Below, one piece after another: positions 22,428 to 33,016 of a stretch of 64,000 nt of DNA. The notes under the pieces are model-generated. The model saw only the letters and a program-made list of their open reading frames with translations, made no database searches and was not told the origin of the DNA. Every line of letters begins with the position of its first letter. Position 1 is the first letter of the stretch. The DNA lies in assembly GCA_022559985.1 (NCBI GenBank), contig JAFJTR010000007.1:434001-498000 (forward strand). The letters run 5' to 3'. Position numbers and translations under genes: made by a program. Source of the stretch: Parastagonospora avenae f. sp. tritici 18332-5. Taxonomy: Eukaryota; Ascomycota; Dothideomycetes; Pleosporales; Phaeosphaeriaceae.

Positions 22428-22577
22428 TCCAAGCAGCGCTCAGACCAGAACCCCTGAGCCTATCTCTTCTATAGTTTTCCTCCTCCGTAACATGAATCAA
22501 GTCAAACACCAATCGTACAGAATGCATTCATAGTTATCGTTATTTCCTTTCACTAGTGAGCCTCCCAACAGTACAGG

Positions 22578-22900
22578 TGTTAAAACCTATCAAGTAGCTG
22601 ACAATGAGATAGCCGGTGTTGAAGGGCTCAAGTTGCTTTTCGCAGATAAGTGAAGTGGCACTGGATACGGAGGTTGGGGCGTACTAAGACAGTAAGAGGG
22701 TGCTTCTGTAAAGAGTACAATGTATTGGGTAACTTGAAATACGAAGTTGAAGACAACGGGCTGTAAGAGCACATTGCCGAGATCTATATACTAAGAGATC
22801 CTGCCATCCTGCGTGGTCATACCCTCCGGGAGGGTATACCATCCGGGGATGGTTCGCTTGGCGGGATGGTTTGTCTTTGCTGAGTGAGACTGTTCTAACA
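22578..22900 (-). mobile_element. Solo-LTR-like element (Ty1/copia type), about 323 bases
   Basis: Read on the minus strand it starts TGTTAGAACAG at 22900 and ends TTTTAACA at 22578, the TGTTA...TAACA ends typical of copia LTRs. A TATATAG box sits near 22785, about 110 bases in, which fits a U3/R border. The U3-like part has two perfect hairpins (22820-22836 and 22838-22853) and repeated GGATGG/CCATCC. No clear 5-base target duplication is seen. The ends also form a near-perfect 10-base inverted repeat with their flanks (ACAGGTGTTA / TAACACCGGT), so a non-autonomous inverted-repeat element is an alternative. No internal reverse-transcriptase or integrase sequence was found nearby. Confidence 0.5.
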
Positions 22901-23432
22901 CCGGTACGGCCCATCCCTTGCTCTGCCGCGGCTGTAGTGTGACTCTGTCTCGGTCCGGTGTGGCCTTGTTCCTTATGATATGCAGGGCCGCCAAAAGCCA
23001 AGCCGCATCCTGATGATTCCTAGCAATCATGAGCACCTATATATTGAGGTGTCGGATCTAAGGAAGCACCAGTCGCGTCATGAGACTCAGGAATGAATGG
23101 GAGCCGTCCTAGCTATCTGGGTCCACTAATTATGCATGGGCTGTATCCCTAAACTTCTCGCAACGCGTTGAGCTTGCTTACGGCTTGAAAATAGATATGT
23201 ACCTACATTTCCTGCGGAGTCTAGCGGTTATCCATGCTGCAACTCATTGTATCCTAAGACTTCGAAAATATGTAGGGTCGTTCCTTCGATACATCCCGAG
23301 CGTATGTCTATCCCATATCCCCTAACATGTCCGGACTCCGAAGTAAACTCCGAAGTTCCGTCTTACTCTCTCCTGATCACGAATGAATTATTAGCGCTTT
23401 TCTCGTACAACAGCCAAGGCCGGAGATTTTGT

Positions 23433-23462
23433 CCAATCCGAACTTGTATACGCTCGGATTGG
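23433..23462. repeat. Perfect inverted repeat, 9-base arms
   Basis: CCAATCCGA and TCGGATTGG are separated by 12 bases. There is no neighbouring T-run, so it is not an obvious terminator. It may be a remnant of an element end or a binding site. Confidence 0.6.
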
Positions 23463-23991
23463 CTCTTGTACAAGAAGGACGCTAATAACCCGGTCAAAGC
23501 GGGGAAGTTTGGGGTACACGAAAAGCTTAAGTAGCCAGAATTTGAAATGCGATGAAGGGAAGATGAGCCAGAAGGTAAGATGTAGAGAAAGCAGGTGGCC
23601 TGATCAGTGAAGCGGCGAGGACGCGCCTCTACTTCGGACCGGAAGGTAGGAGATCAGAAGAGTACATTTATCAGAATTGTATTCGACTCATGACGGTTTT
23701 CTCGGTTCAAGTCAGGATCAAGCCGTGTCGAAAGAATGAAATCAATATTGAACAAGAAGCCAAAGAATCTTAATTTTATCTACAAAATTGATTGTCTTCG
23801 TGCGTCCGAGAGGAGGTGGGATCTTAGAATAATACTGGCTCGAGGAGGCGGTCAGTTCGGGAGCACCTCGGACGCAAGAGTCTCAGCACAACTATGCAGG
23901 TATCAAACAAATTAAATTTTGACCTCTGACAGCATCGAATTAGGGTCATGGCGATGCCGCAGGTGGAGCTACGGTGTAAGCTTCGAAGACT

Positions 23992-24000
23992 TATGTATAA
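23992..24000 (+). promoter_or_regulatory. TATA-like element of the small peptide gene
   Basis: TATGTATAA lies 105 bases before the ATG of the 45-residue secreted peptide, a plausible distance for a fungal TATA box plus a short 5' UTR. Confidence 0.4.
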
Positions 24001-24104
24001 GTATTGTCTTTCTTCTCGGGTTGACCGAGCATCACAGTTCACGATACACTGAATCAACTTGGCAACACCCATACTTTACCAATATCTATCGACATCAACT
24101 CACC

Positions 24105-24351
24105 ATGAAGTTCTCTTTCACTGCTGTTATCGCTGCTATTGTCGCTGTCGCGGCAGCTCAGCAGAACTGTAAGTAGACTTCTAAATAAGTTTAATCTCCA
24201 GCACTAAGATGCCTACAGGTCGAACAAGCGCCGATTGCCCTGCCGGCGTGGTCTGCCGCCTTTACGGTAAGTTATCCGTTCTCGTATCTATGAATGATCT
24301 CATAGCTACTAATGTGCTACTACAGCCAGTGGAGCCCGCACTTGCGGATAA
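24105..24351 (+). CDS. Tiny secreted cysteine-rich peptide (45 residues), effector-like
   Basis: Three small exons (24105-24168, 24219-24266 and 24326-24351) join cleanly, GTAAGT donors and CTACAG acceptors, to give 45 residues. Residues 1-19 are a signal peptide (MKFSFTAVIAAIVAVAAAQ). The mature part of about 26 residues has four cysteines in the order Cys-x5-Cys-x5-Cys-x8-Cys, with a DCPAG turn and an ARTCG end. The phase-1 junctions each split a codon that makes sense in the product, and the stop follows directly after the last cysteine block. No family is recognised. Small size, secretion and paired cysteines fit an apoplastic effector or antimicrobial-type peptide; that is inference. It lies in the gene-poor island between repeat debris. 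Ordinary gene finders would probably miss it. Confidence 0.72.
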
Positions 24352-25693
24352 AGAGACGTTGTCGAGCAAGACACAAATCGCTGGTTCGCAAGATGCCAAG
24401 TTTAAAACGAGAGATCTTTTCATCAAGTTGACACCAGCTTTCCCCAAATTTGAAAGCCTTCTCAGGGGTGGAATCAATACGTAGAGAGTTCAACTATTCA
24501 TCCTTGATCTCTAGGCAATACTCTTCTGTGGCTCGAATCATATGTACCTGACTAATGTGCACAGCATACGCATAGTCGCAGGACGAGCATCTTACTACGT
24601 TGGGTCAAGAGGCTGAATGACATTCGCAGCGAATATTCACGAAGAGATGAATGCAATACATGCTGTGGAAATGATTATATGCGCTTTATGTGACATCCGT
24701 CTCTAATCATAGTGTCAAGTGTTCAACGCTGAGCATACACACTCCAAACATCCTCCTTACCCGTCTCGTTTAACCATCGGTCCATGTGGTATATACCTCT
24801 CTCCTCCTTTTTAGATGCCTTCTTCGTCTCCGATGTCTTCGTACTGATGGTGTGGGGATCTTCGCTCTTCAAGCTCTAATAACGAAATCAGTCAGTTTCT
24901 TGGTTCTCATAAAGGGGTGGTGCTGAGCTGTACTGGAACCGCAATGGGTTCGTTTGATGCAATCTTGGACTTCTTCATGGTTCAGAGAACTACCTGGTCG
25001 AATATTGAGTAGTTTGAATATTGATCTGGTGGTATTTGAAGTTACGAAAGCCTACTTATTAAAATCTGCGGCCACTCTCGACTGCTCTTTACTTATATCA
25101 CAGACACGTCAAATCTATGGACAAAAATCACGGCCGCAAGTTTCTTCTATCAGGTAGTGTATTGGTGGCCGCTGTCTGCATGCAAGGATGTAAATTTTGG
25201 CGTACAAGAAGCAAAGGCTTACAATGAGGGCCGCAGAGCTAGAGGCTCGAACTACTGAGTATGATGCGGCGCTAGCTCCCATTTGACTCCATAGCATTGG
25301 GGGCCGCAGGTTGTAGATTGTGGGTCGGATTAATGTGGCGCATCCAGTGGCAAATTGAAACATGAGGCTCAAAGCTAGGTCGAGGCCGCAAACACCTAGT
25401 TTTCATTGCGGCAGGCTTCAGGTCACAGGGAAATGCTTATTGGAGGCCGACGAAGTGCGAATTTACTAAGTATATCAGCAATGTAGGTCGGGCCATACCT
25501 ACACAGGGAGACTTTAGCGATTGGTTGAGCGAACGAGCCGCAGCAACACTGTGCCCGCATCTCAGCCTTGCTCTTCATTTGGGGATTTCTTCAAGTACTC
25601 GATTCTTATACATTGCATGTTTCATCGGGAACACAGGGTATTGCAGGCCACTAATACTTTTACGATACCATTGACATTCAAATTTTGGTTATC
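24352..25693. other. Intergenic with recurring GGCCGC words
   Basis: No gene supported. Between 25068 and 25389 the six-base word GGCCGC (or its complement) occurs six times, at 25068, 25132, 25167, 25229, 25302 and 25384, in otherwise AT-leaning DNA. Weak open frames around it show no domain. Confidence 0.45.
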
Positions 25694-27463
25694 ATGGCAC
25701 GATCCAAGCCCAAGGCTTCAGCCCTGTTCCACTCCTACGAAAAACTTCAGATCTATTCTCATCGGGTCGATTTCTGGACCGGGTCCGAGGATCATGGCTC
25801 AAGAGCGACAAATGCACCAGCTAAGCATACAGAATTTGCATCTTGGCCGACACTGCCTCTGCGATCAAGCCCTCATGATGCCCTGACCTTGAGTCTATCA
25901 CATTTCAGTAGAAGTTGGACGCTGCCATACGGACCAAAGGTCTCAGGAGATAGATACGCTGTGTCGTTTCAGAAACTCGTGAATGCGTTATTCAACAACC
26001 TACGCAACAATGTCAAGGTGTCTCATAGTGCCTTCCAAGTGTTCAAAAGCAAGGCACAACAGCTCAAAGATACATACCAGCGATTATCCGAAAAGTTTGA
26101 GGGCCACAAGGAGCGAGGCGAATTGTTCTATGATGACATGGATAACCCGCACATCGGACAGTATCGAATATACGAACAAATTCTTCGAGTTTTCGAAAAT
26201 GTGCCTCCGTTGGACAGAGTCAATACTGCCCACAGGAAGACTATCGGACGAATCCTGACTTTGTTACAAAAGTTAGACCAGCGATACGAACAGCAACCGT
26301 TGTACATGGAGACCTGGAGCTCCGCAGTACTTGCCAACTGTAAGGATGAAATACGTCTAATGCATTTTGCCAAAAATTGTCAGCCCGAAACGCTATATAC
26401 GGCGGCTGAGCATGGTCACGACGATCCTGCAACCTACTACTATGATGCGAAAGAAGTGCAAGAAGGGCAGAACGGCAGTGATGTCAGTGGTCAATTATCA
26501 CTGAAGCTCTGGCGGAGATCTGCAGGCCGAAGCAAATCATGGAGAAGATGCCCAAAGACAAGACTTGACGACTCTGAACAGAATGTGAAGAATCTGCAAC
26601 TGTCGTATCATGATGGCCACCGGTTCTTTCAACCTCCATTGTGGATACCATCAGCATACATACACTCCCGGGGATCAGAACAATCTGCAAGATTGGCAAG
26701 ATACGTGCAGAAGCATCGGTCGCGTGGTCAAACCAAATACCGAGACATCAATATCGACTATAACATCGAAATTCACGACGTGGGCGCTGTGGTACAAGAC
26801 AGCCAACCTCTACCCGCTTTGTATCTCGATTGGAATGACAACCAATGTTCGGTATGTACGCTCCGCCGAGATATGTCCTATGACCGGTCCTGGCGAACAA
26901 GCTAACGAATTGGTGAACAAAAGGACCTAGATGATTTTCTGCGGGGCGAGCTCATATCACGAAAGGGTTGGCATGTGTGCCATGCATTACGCAGAGATGC
27001 GCATGCGGATGTATACCTTCTAAGACCGATACCAGATCACGATTGGAGACCTGAAGCACATGTCTTTCGTGAAGCGCTCTGCGCAAAGTCAGAGAAGTAC
27101 CAACAAAAGAAAAAGAACCGCCTGATGGACCGCAAAGACTACTTGGACAGCTTTTGGCTTGTTGATAGACATGTCGTGGTGATGGACTTTCCAGGGCTCA
27201 AGTTGCAGGATTTTAAGGAATTTCCAACTCTTTTTGATCGCAAAGGCAGGGCAAATAAGGCGGGTCGACGACAGTCTGGGAATGGCAAAATGACTACCTA
27301 TTCATCGGTGCTGAAGGGCACACCTGTGAAGCGAAATACTGCAGAAGAGTTGCCCGGAACAAAAAAGAGAATAAAGCAAAAGGAAAAGAGACAAAGCCAG
27401 CGGAACTTGAGAAGATCGTTAGCGCTGCGTGATGAGGTGCCTTTGCAAGTCAGCAAATTATAG
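25694..27463 (+). CDS. Hypothetical 565-residue protein with basic C-terminus
   Basis: Two exons (25694-26851 and 26924-27463) join in phase 0 across a GTATGT...AAAAG intron containing a perfect GCTAAC branch site, so a real, spliced gene is likely. The start is the first in-frame ATG (MARSKPKAS). I recognise no domain. The N-terminal half is helical with coiled-coil-like stretches (FQKLVNALFNNLRNN; LKDTYQRLSEKFEGH). The last ~70 residues are rich in Lys/Arg (KKRIKQKEKRQSQRNLRR), suggesting nuclear localisation or nucleic-acid binding. No signal peptide or membrane segment is seen. It lies at the edge of the gene-poor island and could be lineage-specific. Confidence 0.65.
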
Positions 27464-28330
27464 CAAAGGTGGGCAGATTATGGAAGTCGCGACAGCGGAC
27501 TGAGTCGGTAATTATTGCATTGTGGCGATCAGGAAGTTATAGTGCGGGAAGAGTAAATGAAAGTTACAAAGTCGATTAAAATAACAAGGATAAATGATAC
27601 TAGATACAGCAGGCGAACGCGTTTCGCGATCCTAACCTAAATTGTTGCTTGGATTTTCGAATTGCTCATAGGCAAGAGCAGTGTTACTCACACTGCCCCC
27701 TCTATCGTCACTGATAGAGTATCCTGTCCGCGCCATCTCTGCCAGACGCACCTCGCGTGCAATCAACTGACTCTTTGGCGGCGGCTCCCCATTGAGAACA
27801 TCGTAAAACCTTTTGATAAAATTTTGCCAATTAGGCCACATAGCCTGCATCCCAACTGACGACTTCAGCCTATAGATGCCTGGCAAAATGAGAAGACAAC
27901 AGCATGCTCGCTAATGTATACCCCCCGATTATGCACCCTTCTCTTAGTGTCGAATTGCGGTCACGACTCCGCAATCCACTCCATCAATAGCACCCTTTCG
28001 GGCAACAGCTGTCGTAACAGCAACAGAAGTCAATGATGACAAAACTGTCTTGATGTCCCGCGAGAAGAACCAGTCACGGTTCACAACACCCCGAGGTATA
28101 ATCGCGACCTCTCGGAAGAGGATTTTGAGAGCTATGATCATGCTAACATGGCCACGCCCTATCCTTTGACAGAAGTGTCCTAAATGATGGTGCCATGCAC
28201 CAGATATGAGTAATGTTATCCAAAGATACATGGATACGCATGAATTCGCAATCGCAATATTGCTGGAGAGAGTTGAGAAAGTACAATGACTTGACAAGAG
28301 TGTCGGGCGTTATGTAAATGCAAGAGCAGG
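27464..28330. other. Intergenic with a possible stray coding remnant
   Basis: The minus-strand frame at 27632-27886 is protein-like (MWPNWQNFIKRFYDVLNGEP...) and is preceded by an acceptor-like TTTTGCCAG near 27877. I could not connect it to a convincing upstream exon. It may be the 3' end of a small gene or a decayed one. Otherwise nothing is seen. Confidence 0.35.
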
Positions 28331-28999
28331 TTACACATGGGCTATCGACTTGTGCGTCCGCATATGGCGTATGAGGGAGTCTTTCCGCGTGTAAACCTTC
28401 AGGCAGCGTGTGCACGCGAAGGGATTGACTTCGGCACCCACGGTATTGGGTCCAGACTTGGGCTTTTTGCATGCCGGCAATGCGTTCTTGTGTCCTTGAT
28501 GACGCTGGAGATCCTTTTTGTACTTGTACTGCTTAACGCAGCCATTGCAGGAAAACGACGCCTGGCAGCCAAGAACACGCAAGTGTTTCCTATACTGCGA
28601 GGGAGACGGATATGCTTTCTTGCATGCTGGGCAGACTGATCTGTGTTGTACGGGAGAAATCTTCATTTTGCCGTCCGGTGCATCACTAGGAGGCTCGCCG
28701 CTGCTTGAGGAACCTGTTGTCTGCGAAGGCACCGGGCGAGAGCATCTTGAGAGAAGCTCCTCTCTTCTGCCACCGCGGCTTCCTGGGAAAGAATTTGGGG
28801 TCGGTAAGGATAGTTGTACTTCAGGATAGTTAAAGTCCAACAGGAATTGCGATTGAAAATTTTGGGCCGAGGCTTCTATGGCAGACTGACTGATTTCTGA
28901 AAGGAGGTAATGTTGATGTTCATGCTCCTGTGTGGCTAACAGACAAGGATCGATATACTCCAGAGGTTTTGATAAACACTCAGGAAGTACGCTGTCCAT
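28331..28999 (-). CDS. C2H2 zinc-finger protein
   Basis: A 222-residue protein from the Met at 28999 (MDSVLPECL). The frame stays open upstream to 29629, but that part is Ser/Arg/Leu-rich, lacks acidic residues and looks like 5' UTR, so the true start or an upstream exon is uncertain. The C-terminal ~100 residues carry three finger modules: an atypical CPAC...HLRVLGC, then FSCNGC...HQGH, then a classical FACTRC...HMRTH. A Ser-rich linker precedes them. Such proteins usually bind DNA as transcription factors; target genes cannot be inferred. Fungal members with degenerate first fingers are common and lineage-variable. Confidence 0.72.
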   Translation of the reverse strand: MDSVLPECLSKPLEYIDPCLLATQEHEHQHYLLSEISQSAIEASAQNFQSQFLLDFNYPEVQLSLPTPNSFPGSRGGRREELLSRCSRPVPSQTTGSSSSGEPPSDAPDGKMKISPVQHRSVCPACKKAYPSPSQYRKHLRVLGCQASFSCNGCVKQYKYKKDLQRHQGHKNALPACKKPKSGPNTVGAEVNPFACTRCLKVYTRKDSLIRHMRTHKSIAHV

Positions 29000-29874
29000 T
29001 GAGTCTGTCCACCTACACGGGACATGTAGCGAACGATCATCATTACTCTCCGAAAGCGTATCAGGTATCCGACCAGCTGTCGTAGAAGCAGAATCATGTA
29101 TCGAGTCATTGGGACGAAGAAGCGAGGCTTCTGCCGCATAGAAATAGGGCGATAGACCGGAATGTCTTATGCGATGATCACTAGAAAAGGTTTCAGCACA
29201 ATGGCAGAATGTAAGGCTCAAAGTATCGACACGTACTAGTTGTAGGTATTGATGGTGTGAGCGGCCTACTTTGGGCCGCCTCGAAGTACCTAGCGGTCCG
29301 GAAAATGGTGAATTCGCACTAAATAGTGTTCGATTGTAGAAGGTCAAAGAGCGCCTATGACTTCTTGCGGTATACTTGAAGAGCTCAGTAGCTCGAATGG
29401 AGAGCTTGATAATCGATGCGCAGAAAGTGCGCTGAGTAAGCCCCGAAGGGCAGCCTCTACGGCGGGAGAGGGGAATCGTTTCTGTAGTGGCTGTAGAGGA
29501 GAGAACGAAATCAAAAGTTGAAGGGGTTCGCAAGTGGGTGTAGGTCAGGCGCCGAGCTTTTGGGAAGCCTCTGGTTGGTGGCCGCAAGAGGAGGACACCG
29601 GAAAAGTGGGACGTGCATGGTTGCTGCAAGCCACCAGCGATACGAGAGTATTCCGCCTCGAAGTGGAGGAAGGCTTCACCCGTTCCAACAATGTGTCAGA
29701 AGTTTTGGCTGCATGTTTGATTGTACATAAATTGTACCGATGTTTCTAATAGTCTTGTAGGACTTGTGTGCTCGATGTTTCGACTTGCAGCACTGCATCG
29801 TGCATACGAAGCGTATGCTCGCAACAAAACAACTGCAATGATGCAATATACCGGGATAAGCAAGACACGCGCAC

Positions 29875-30660
29875 TCATTTGTTGTGCCAAACCAGTGTCC
29901 GTAACGAATCCCAGTCATCCGACTGGACATAACTATCACTCTGTTAGCCTTCGACCGGACATCCAGTGGAGAGGTTACCCACATATAGCTCATGCTACTC
30001 CTCAAACTGCTCTGCACACTCTCAGGATGCCACCTGAAAATATACATGACCATCGCCCAACTCAAACTCGCAAAAACAGGCCATCCATTCCTCGCCATCG
30101 ACCTCCTCAACTCCCCGTTTCCAAACAATTCGAACCCGCCTCCACCTTCTTTGCCAACAGCGTGCCGTTGTTGCACTGCTAGCTTGGCTAGTGCCAAACA
30201 TACACGCGCGGCGACGTATATGACAATCTGCTGCGACACCGAGTTGTGAATCGTGCGGCCAAAGACCGTATATCCACCCATCAAACCCGCGAGGAAAGCG
30301 TCATAATGTCGCTCCTTGCCCGTCGGCGACGTGTGTTTGAGCAATAGCATGCACGATTTGTATACGAGCGCGAAGAGGCCGAGGTTGCGGGCGTGTTGGC
30401 GCGTGGCTTTGTAGACGAGGAATAATTTCGAACGGAAGCTGCCGGAGCGGAATAGCATCATCATGCTAGAACAGGAATTAAGATTGGAGGATTGGTGATG
30501 GGGGTGCTGGGGAGACGTACACGAGTGCGTGTGGGAAGCGCACTTTGCAGCCGTACACGATGCCATTTCGCACGCCTTTAACGAGTGTGAGGACGTCGTG
30601 GTATTTGGGGTCGAGGACGATTTTGTCGAGCGCTGCTTCCAGCGCGTGTAACCGGTCCAT
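29875..30660 (-). CDS. PXMP4: Peroxisomal membrane protein 4 (PMP24/PXMP4 family)
   Basis: A 226-residue member of the Tim17/Tim22/Tim23/Pmp24 superfamily from three exons (30521-30660, 29983-30465 and 29875-29932). The N-terminus MDRLHALEAALDKIV and LVKGVRNGIVYGCKVRFPHALV, then ALVYKSCMLLLKH and AGLMGGYTVFG, match the PMP24 pattern. The last exon restores the conserved ending SYIYVQ..DDWDSLRTLVWHNK. The second intron uses a less common GTGGGT donor; without it the protein runs on into nonsense. Human PMP24 has 212 residues, a close length match. It should be an integral peroxisomal membrane protein; its precise function is not settled in any organism. Confidence 0.88.
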
Positions 30661-31244
30661 CTTCGAGGTTGTGAATGTGTATGTGTGTGTTGTTGTGCTT
30701 GTATCGTTATCGTCGCAAACCAGCGTCAAGCTTCAGATGCACCTCGGTACGATGACGTTTGCCGTTAACTTGGGCGACAATGGCTGGACGAAGAAGATAT
30801 CGAAAGTAAATGAAGAGAAAGTAGGAAAGACGAGATCTGGACCATGAGGCTGAAGTTTGAGCCGAAAGCGAAGGGATCAAGCATGGTAGAGTCGCCAGTC
30901 CCGGGACGAATTGCAGCTGACCGAGGTTCGCGCGTCACCTTGCCGGTCGCAGCTTCCCCACATCGATCTCGCGCTAGCGGCAGTGAATCGACCAGGGGTG
31001 TTGGCATGTGAAGATTTAGGGTCGATGGATTTGCATGTGCTTTGTTTCGTGTCAATGCTTTCAGTTGTGATAAGGCTGTAGTTCGTGATTATCGTTCTAT
31101 CCATCATTGTTCTATCCAAGTGTATAACGCTGACTGTTAATGGTATCTCTGTGCCGCAGTCCCATGCAATGCTTCTCCGTACATACTCCAAACGCCATAT
31201 GCTGTTACGTCCCCTTGAAATGGTTTATCAGATGCCAGATTTCC
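30661..31244. other. Intergenic, PMP24 promoter and ORT1 3' flank
   Basis: A GT-rich run lies just before the PMP24 start (about 30665-30700). Nothing else is recognised. Confidence 0.45.
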
Positions 31245-32334
31245 TCACTCAACTCTCCTTTCGGGCCAACGCTTCTTCAACTCTTCATACACCGTGAAGA
31301 TGAATGCAGAACTGGGAATCGACCTGCCGACTGTGATACCACAGCCACGGTACATGCCTTTGATACCGTGCTGTTTCCAGAGCGCCTTTCCAACTGCACC
31401 GAAGGTAGATTGGCCGCCGGTAAGTTTCTTGACGTCCTCCGTTTGCATGCGAGATTTGATGGTATCTGCTGGATAAAACATGAAGTTGTAAGCGGCACCT
31501 GCGACTGATCCAGATGCCATGCGCTGCCAGACCGGCAGGTCATCGTCATTTTTCGCCGACTTGTTGCTCTTCTTGAACAACATCTTCATGCCTTCGTATC
31601 CACCGAACCATGCCGCGCCACCGCCAGTCTCGCGGATAAAGGTCCCGAATTGGCCGTGCCAGTAACCGAGAACGCCCTGGTGACGATAGATGGAGGCTAT
31701 GACACTGAGAATGCCAGGCTGTGACACAACACGACCCGAGGCTTCCACAGGTACCTGCATCTTACATTTGACCAGTTCAATCGGAGTCAAAAAGAGGGAC
31801 GTGATTGCACCTGCAACCATGCCACAATACAGCATTCCAGTGTAGGGTAAGTCCCTTTCCCGGTGTATCTTCAACTCGGGGTATACTCCGGAGGCCTTCA
31901 GGGCATCACATGCGATGCGATACTACAACTTTATCAGTACACTTTGTAGACCGTGTGACGAGGGTGATGCTCACACTAAAGAACAATGTGCTGGTCTCTA
32001 CTGCAGCTCCTACCAACGGCGCACTGATGCCTCTGTAGATGCCGAGGAATCCATCTCTTTGCAAGGACTTCTTGAAGCAATCCAGCGGGCCAGTGTATCT
32101 CAAGGGTATGGTGTCAGGTTGCGATTGGAGGCGAACTTTGACAGTGTCAAATGGGTACTCGATGTACTTGCCGACGACACCGGCCGTCGATCCACAGACA
32201 ATGTCTTTGATAGCCTCTTGCCCTTGTCCACTTGTATGTTCTGCTACCTCCTTGCGCTTCTCTTCGGCCACGGCTGAATTCGATAGACCTTTTCTGACCC
32301 CCACCGCCGACACCGGACTCCCGTGTACTTCCAT
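31245..32334 (-). CDS. ORT1: Mitochondrial ornithine carrier
   Basis: A 345-residue mitochondrial carrier family protein from two exons (31975-32334 and 31245-31922) with a phase-0 junction. Three repeats show the signature PxDxxK-type motifs: PFDTVKVRLQ, PIELVKCKMQ and PADTIKSRMQ. They are followed by helices making the six-helix bundle. The second-repeat variant PIELVKCKMQ, the RETGGGAAWFGGYE segment and the overall layout match yeast Ort1, Neurospora ARG-13 and human ORNT1. These exchange matrix ornithine for cytosolic H+ or arginine and so link mitochondrial ornithine synthesis to cytosolic arginine synthesis. The ~35-residue N-terminal extension is fungal. Located in the inner mitochondrial membrane. 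Confidence 0.92.
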
Positions 32335-33016
32335 GGACTGAAGTTTGTATGAGTGTATTTTGGGATACGTGTGGATTATTCGTGTAGAGGATATGTCATG
32401 AAAAAGAAATCATGGTAATCTGAGCGAAGAGTCGAGCAGGCGGTGAGGAGGGCGTGGTATGCACTTTACGCCATCAACTCAGAGTGATGATGGTATATAT
32501 GTGCTGCAGTGCCGGCCTGAAGATCGTGAGTGGTCGAGGACGCAGAACCCGAGGTGGTACAAACAAACTTGGTACGGGAGCGAAGTGCTGGTGTGACGCT
32601 GTTATGCTGGGTGAATGCACAAACGGGAGATGGGTGAAGGCGCGAAAAGGCGAGCAGAGCCCAACGCCGTGCGAGGACGCAAAAGTTTTCCGATTAGCCT
32701 ACCTAGGTACGGAGATGCTGCTGCAATCAGAAGCGAGTGACAAGGAGCGGAAAGCGCGCAGCGCCATGAATCTGGAATACGGGTGCAAAGATTAAGTGTA
32801 ACGAACAATAAAAGGCGCATCCACAAGGTCCCAAAGCGACGTAATTGTACAATCTTATCAGATCTGATCCTGCAATCATCTTCTTTCATCATCGCGGGGT
32901 TGCCACAAAAGTCCTAGCGCCCTTGCGCTATCGATATCGGCTAAAGTTTTCGTTCGCCGACAAGTTGGACATCTTTAGCACGGCGATTGCAGCACATAGC
33001 AAACAGCACCACCAAC
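32335..33016. other. Divergent intergenic region (ORT1 / CGR1)
   Basis: 682 bases separate two divergent starts, so promoters of both genes are expected here. No ORF with a recognisable domain. Confidence 0.5.

Larger units (their letters stand above)
22901..24104. other. Repeat-like, gene-poor stretch before the small peptide gene
   Basis: No supported gene. A 95-codon plus frame at 23247-23534 has no recognised domain. Short direct repeats (CTCCGAAGT twice near 23335) and the inverted repeat at 23433-23462 suggest decayed mobile DNA. Confidence 0.45.

Noticed and set aside
22684..23036. Two overlapping minus-strand frames of 105 and 81 codons
   Set aside because: They run through the LTR-like element and its flank, have no domain, and are best explained as noncoding repeat sequence.
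23700..23740. GGTTCAAGTC, a T-loop-like word
   Set aside because: No complementary acceptor, D-arm or anticodon arm could be drawn around it, so not a tRNA.
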